DNA of 6,887 nt from Spirochaeta sp. (GTDB lineage: Bacteria; Spirochaetota; Spirochaetia; DSM-27196; Alkalispirochaetaceae). The position numbers and the translations under genes are program-made. Position 1 is the first letter of the stretch. The number at the start of each line of letters is the position of its first letter. Below the pieces are notes generated by a model that worked only from the letters and a program-made list of their open reading frames with translations, was not told the DNA's origin and did no database searches. Positions 4,882-6,887 of the stretch are shown here, one piece after another. The DNA lies in contig JAQIBO010000312.1 in assembly GCA_027859055.1 (NCBI GenBank), positions 1 to 6,887 of the forward strand, in the 5' to 3' direction.

Positions 4882-6678
4882 CTACCGAACTGCAGGCCGC
4901 ACAAGCCGGAACCCGCTGTTGCCGTTCCGGAAGCCCGGGGGGCCGCCGTAGCGATCGGCCGAACGCGAGTCCGTCGCGGTGCCGCCCCAACTCCCCCCGC
5001 GGAGGACGCGGCGACTGCCTGAGGACGGCCCCGAGGGGTCGGTCTGTGCGCTTGATGGGTAGTCCCCAAACCAGTCCCACATCCACTCCCACACGTTGCC
5101 GCTCATGTCGTACAACCCCACCTCATTGGCCCGCTTGCCCCCTACCGGCTGCGTGCGGCTGTTGGAGTTCTCCCGGTACCACGCCACGGCGTTCACGTCA
5201 TCACTCCCGGCGTAGGTGTAGTCCCTGCTCTGTGTCCCACCCCGAGCAGCAAACTCCCACTCAGCCTCGGTGGGGAGCCGCCATCCGTTTGCCCCCTGGT
5301 TCCAGCTCACGTTTGTTCCACTGATCCGGTACGCCGGTGTCAGTCCGTCCTGCTCGCTCAGCCAATTGGCGTAGGCCACCGCGTCATACCAGGTCACATT
5401 TATTACCGGACGCTCGCCACGTCCCCAGCCCCGGTCGTTCGGCAGATCCCGGCTAGTAGCGCGGGCAAACTCATCGTACTGCGCGAAGGTGGTGGCCGTG
5501 CGCGCCATGCGGAAACTGCTCACCGTTACGCTGCGTACCGGCCGTTCGTTGTCATTTCCTCCGCTGGGGCTGCCCATCCGGAAGGTGCCGCCCTGGACAA
5601 ACTCTGTGGGAATGCTCTCGCGTACTTCCGCTCGTTCCACATAGCTGAACCGTGCCGTGGCCGCCGTGCCGCTCCGTACCGTCACAGTACTCGTCTCACC
5701 CTCTCCATCGTCGTAACGCACCTCAAGCCGCCGGCTTCCAGTTTCCACGTCGCTCAGAGTTGCGCTCTGTCCCGCTCCCAGCTCACCGATCCGCTCGCCG
5801 TCCAGGTACACCGTGCCAGCTGTCTCCACGGTCACGCGGATTGAGCCGACTGTGCGTTCCACCTGAAAGCCGGGACGCGCTGCTGGGCTTGCAACACCCG
5901 GTAATCCAGCCAAGTACACCGGTTCAAACAACTGGCCGTATTCTCCGGTGACCTGTTGTCCGTTGGTGCGTCGAAACACTTCGCTGCGTACCTCCATGAG
6001 AACAGCGGTGAAACTCACTCCCTCCCGTGTGATCGCTTGGGTCAACACGGGTGTAAACACTCCGTCCAACGCTTCCTGGTCACTTTCCGCCGAATAGGCA
6101 ATGATCGAGTTTCTCGGTCGAACCGTCACCGGAGCAAGTCCCCGTGTCGCACTGCGGCTGCGGGCGGGCAAAGGATTGTTCCGGCACGCATCGAGAATTA
6201 CGATATTTGTGTCCGATCCCGACGCGTCCAGAGCCAGCATAACCTCGTCAGAATTCACCGCGCGGGTCACGAGACGTCGCTCGTCCGGAATATGTGCATC
6301 CGATGGTATGAGATAATTCTTGCCGTCCATCTGCACCGCATGTCCCCCATAGTGAAAAAACGCAATCCCCCCGCCACGAGATTTAATCGCTTGTTCGAAG
6401 TCGGCCAGAGCATCGAGCATCGCTTCTCTACCAGCGTTCTCCACCACCGTCACATCGAACCCGATCCGGCGCAACGCTGCTGCCAGGGATCGTGCTTCCG
6501 GTACCGGGTTGTCGAGGTTTCCAAAAGAGCGATACGTGTTGTTGGCAACAAGCAACGCTGTGCGTTCTTCGGATACGTTCTGTGCGCTGAGTGCAGTCGT
6601 GACGATGAGGAAGCAACACACCACGAGCATCGTCGTTCGCAACCACCGTGTATGCTTTGTTGATTGGAACCCTGTCAT
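4882..6678 (-). CDS. DGR target protein: secreted caspase-PEGA-FGE (C-type-lectin-like) fusion
   Basis: 598 residues. Residues 1-32 form a Sec signal peptide (RWLR, then the hydrophobic MLVVCCFLIVTTAL; likely cleavage after SA at 31-32; no clear lipobox). A caspase-like (peptidase C14) domain spans about 38-255, with the His motif FFHYGGHA (H113) and the Cys motif ILDACRNNP (C165). A PEGA-type beta domain covers about 277-346 (VGSIRVTVET, VYLDGERIG). An FGE-sulfatase/C-type-lectin-like domain follows from about 357 to the end (GGTFRMGSPSGG, WRLPTEAEWEFAARGG, GLYDMSGNVWEWMWDW, GGSW, GFRLVRP). The last ~43 residues are the DGR variable repeat. The protein should act in the periplasm or at the surface; the lectin-like domain probably binds a changing ligand, and the caspase part may respond by proteolysis (inference). 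The ATG at 6678 has AGGAG nine bases upstream (6688-6692). It is the first gene of the DGR unit; 108 bp separate its stop from the HRDC start. Confidence 0.95.
   Translation of the reverse strand: MTGFQSTKHTRWLRTTMLVVCCFLIVTTALSAQNVSEERTALLVANNTYRSFGNLDNPVPEARSLAAALRRIGFDVTVVENAGREAMLDALADFEQAIKSRGGGIAFFHYGGHAVQMDGKNYLIPSDAHIPDERRLVTRAVNSDEVMLALDASGSDTNIVILDACRNNPLPARSRSATRGLAPVTVRPRNSIIAYSAESDQEALDGVFTPVLTQAITREGVSFTAVLMEVRSEVFRRTNGQQVTGEYGQLFEPVYLAGLPGVASPAARPGFQVERTVGSIRVTVETAGTVYLDGERIGELGAGQSATLSDVETGSRRLEVRYDDGEGETSTVTVRSGTAATARFSYVERAEVRESIPTEFVQGGTFRMGSPSGGNDNERPVRSVTVSSFRMARTATTFAQYDEFARATSRDLPNDRGWGRGERPVINVTWYDAVAYANWLSEQDGLTPAYRISGTNVSWNQGANGWRLPTEAEWEFAARGGTQSRDYTYAGSDDVNAVAWYRENSNSRTQPVGGKRANEVGLYDMSGNVWEWMWDWFGDYPSSAQTDPSGPSSGSRRVLRGGSWGGTATDSRSADRYGGPPGFRNGNSGFRLVRPAVR
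4890..5033 (-). repeat. DGR variable repeat (VR) at the 3' end of the target gene
   Basis: This is the partner of the template repeat: 4890-5001 pairs with 3159-3270, and 5005-5033 with 3316-3344. It covers target residues about 549-597. Residues changed from the template are G565, G566, D570, S571, D575, Y577, G578, G579, P580, G582, F583, G586 and S588 in the core, plus R556 upstream. N585 and N587 keep the template codon. The framework residues GGSW, R572, R576, P581, R584 and GFRLVRPA stay constant. In TR sense the core changes are 14 A-to-G, 4 A-to-T and 1 A-to-C. Confidence 0.95.
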
Positions 6679-6686
6679 TTTCCTTT

Positions 6687-6746
6687 GCTCCTCTCTATTA
6701 CCCGATCCGGGGCGGGCGTCTCACGCCTGGCGCTCCGCGCCCCCGG
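6687..6746 (-). repeat. Hairpin leader repeat, copy 1 (before the target gene)
   Basis: Near-identical to 4779-4840. This copy contains three consecutive stems, each with a three-base loop: CCCG-ATC-CGGG (6701-6711), GGCGT-CTC-ACGCC (6715-6727) and GGCGC-TCC-GCGCC (6729-6741, sharing its last base with the repeat's C-run). It includes the target gene's Shine-Dalgarno. The middle stem is broken by substitutions in the other copy. Confidence 0.8.
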
Positions 6747-6754
6747 GGCTGGTC

Positions 6755-6769
6755 GATCGCTGCGCGATC
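6755..6769. repeat. Further leader hairpin upstream of the target gene
   Basis: GATCGC-TGC-GCGATC is a perfect 6-bp stem with a 3-base loop. It continues the row of small hairpins in the target-gene leader; a CCCCGGGG palindrome (6741-6748) lies between it and the repeat. It may shape mRNA stability or translation of the target gene; this is inferred from position only. Confidence 0.45.
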
Positions 6770-6804
6770 TTGTAAGCTATACCTGATGGTTTTTGATTAT
6801 GATT

Positions 6805-6880
6805 ACCACATGGAGTAGAGGCTATTTCGATTGCTGCTTCGAAAGAATCGCCCACGAGCAGAATGCCTACTCCATGCGGT
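6805..6880. promoter_or_regulatory. Inverted repeat upstream of the target gene, possible operator or RNA stem
   Basis: CATGGAGTAG (6809-6818) pairs perfectly with CTACTCCATG (6867-6876). Counting one mismatch, the arms extend to 14 bp (ACC at 6805-6807 with GGT at 6878-6880). A 48-bp centre includes CTGCT (6834-6838) and AGCAG (6857-6861), which can pair inside it. It lies 127-202 bp upstream of the target start codon, just beyond weak -10-like sequences on the minus strand (CATAAT, 6801-6796). No tandem copies or transposase are present. Confidence 0.45.
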
Positions 6881-6887
6881 CTTTTCA

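Larger units (their letters stand above)
3159..6678 (-). mobile_element. Complete diversity-generating retroelement (target-VR, HRDC, RT, TR)
   Basis: All DGR parts are present in one co-directional unit, in transcription order: target gene with VR, HRDC accessory gene, reverse transcriptase, TR. RT catalytic residues are intact, and the TR/VR mismatches fall only on template adenines, the hallmark of mutagenic retrohoming. No transposase, integrase or phage gene is visible in the window, so the element looks chromosomal, but its neighbours beyond 6887 are unseen. Confidence 0.95.

Noticed and set aside
5956..6663. 235-codon plus-strand frame opposite the caspase domain
   Set aside because: Antisense shadow of the target gene; no recognisable motif.
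6687..6880. CRISPR array or insertion-sequence end at the right edge
   Set aside because: The repeats are hairpin elements and a single inverted pair, with no regular repeat-spacer units and no transposase frame.

Overview
The window is a GC-rich stretch of bacterial chromosome. Its centre is a complete diversity-generating retroelement (DGR) on the minus strand: a diversified target gene, an HRDC-domain accessory gene, a DGR-type reverse transcriptase, and the template repeat. The target carries a Sec signal peptide and combines caspase-like, PEGA and formylglycine-generating-enzyme (FGE)/C-type-lectin-like domains. Secreted caspase/PEGA/FGE proteins and FGE-type DGR targets such as TvpA of Treponema denticola are familiar from spirochaetes, so a free-living spirochaete or another Gram-negative environmental bacterium is a reasonable guess. 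No taxonomic marker gene is present to prove it.

Left part (1-2939). At 1-792 (minus) is the N-terminal ~90% of an NADP-type beta-hydroxyacid dehydrogenase of the glyoxylate/succinic-semialdehyde reductase kind, cut by the window edge. A 399-bp divergent spacer holds a perfect 17-bp palindrome framed by two 10-bp direct repeats, and a promoter candidate placed so that the next gene may be leaderless. At 1192-2331 (plus) is an AAA/DUF4143 ATPase whose C-terminal nuclease-like domain has Asn where Asp is usual. At 2301-2939 (minus) is a small cytoplasmic ankyrin-repeat protein that overlaps the ATPase gene tail to tail by 31 bp.

DGR (about 3004-6748, minus strand, transcribed right to left). 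The target gene (6678-4882) ends in a variable repeat (VR) covering the FGE/lectin C-terminus. Next come the HRDC accessory gene (4773-4321) and the reverse transcriptase (4324-3323), which overlap in a GTGA. The template repeat (TR) lies over and after the 3' end of the RT gene. The core TR (3159-3270) and VR (4890-5001) align without gaps over 112 bp and differ at 19 positions, all of them adenines in the TR sense strand. A second TR/VR block (3316-3344 / 5005-5033) shows two more adenine-only changes and contains the RT stop codon. Between the two blocks the TR, but not the VR, carries an extra hairpin-forming segment of about 42 bp. A candidate intrinsic terminator follows the TR.

How it works together (known for the family, inferred here): RT copies TR RNA with errors at adenines, probably helped by the HRDC protein. 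The cDNA then replaces VR, rewriting about a dozen surface residues of the exported lectin-like domain while the template is kept. The diversified domain is fused to a caspase-like protease domain, which suggests tunable recognition linked to proteolysis or signalling. The target gene is bracketed by two copies of a ~60-bp element made of tandem GC hairpins, each copy forming the leader and Shine-Dalgarno of the gene that follows.
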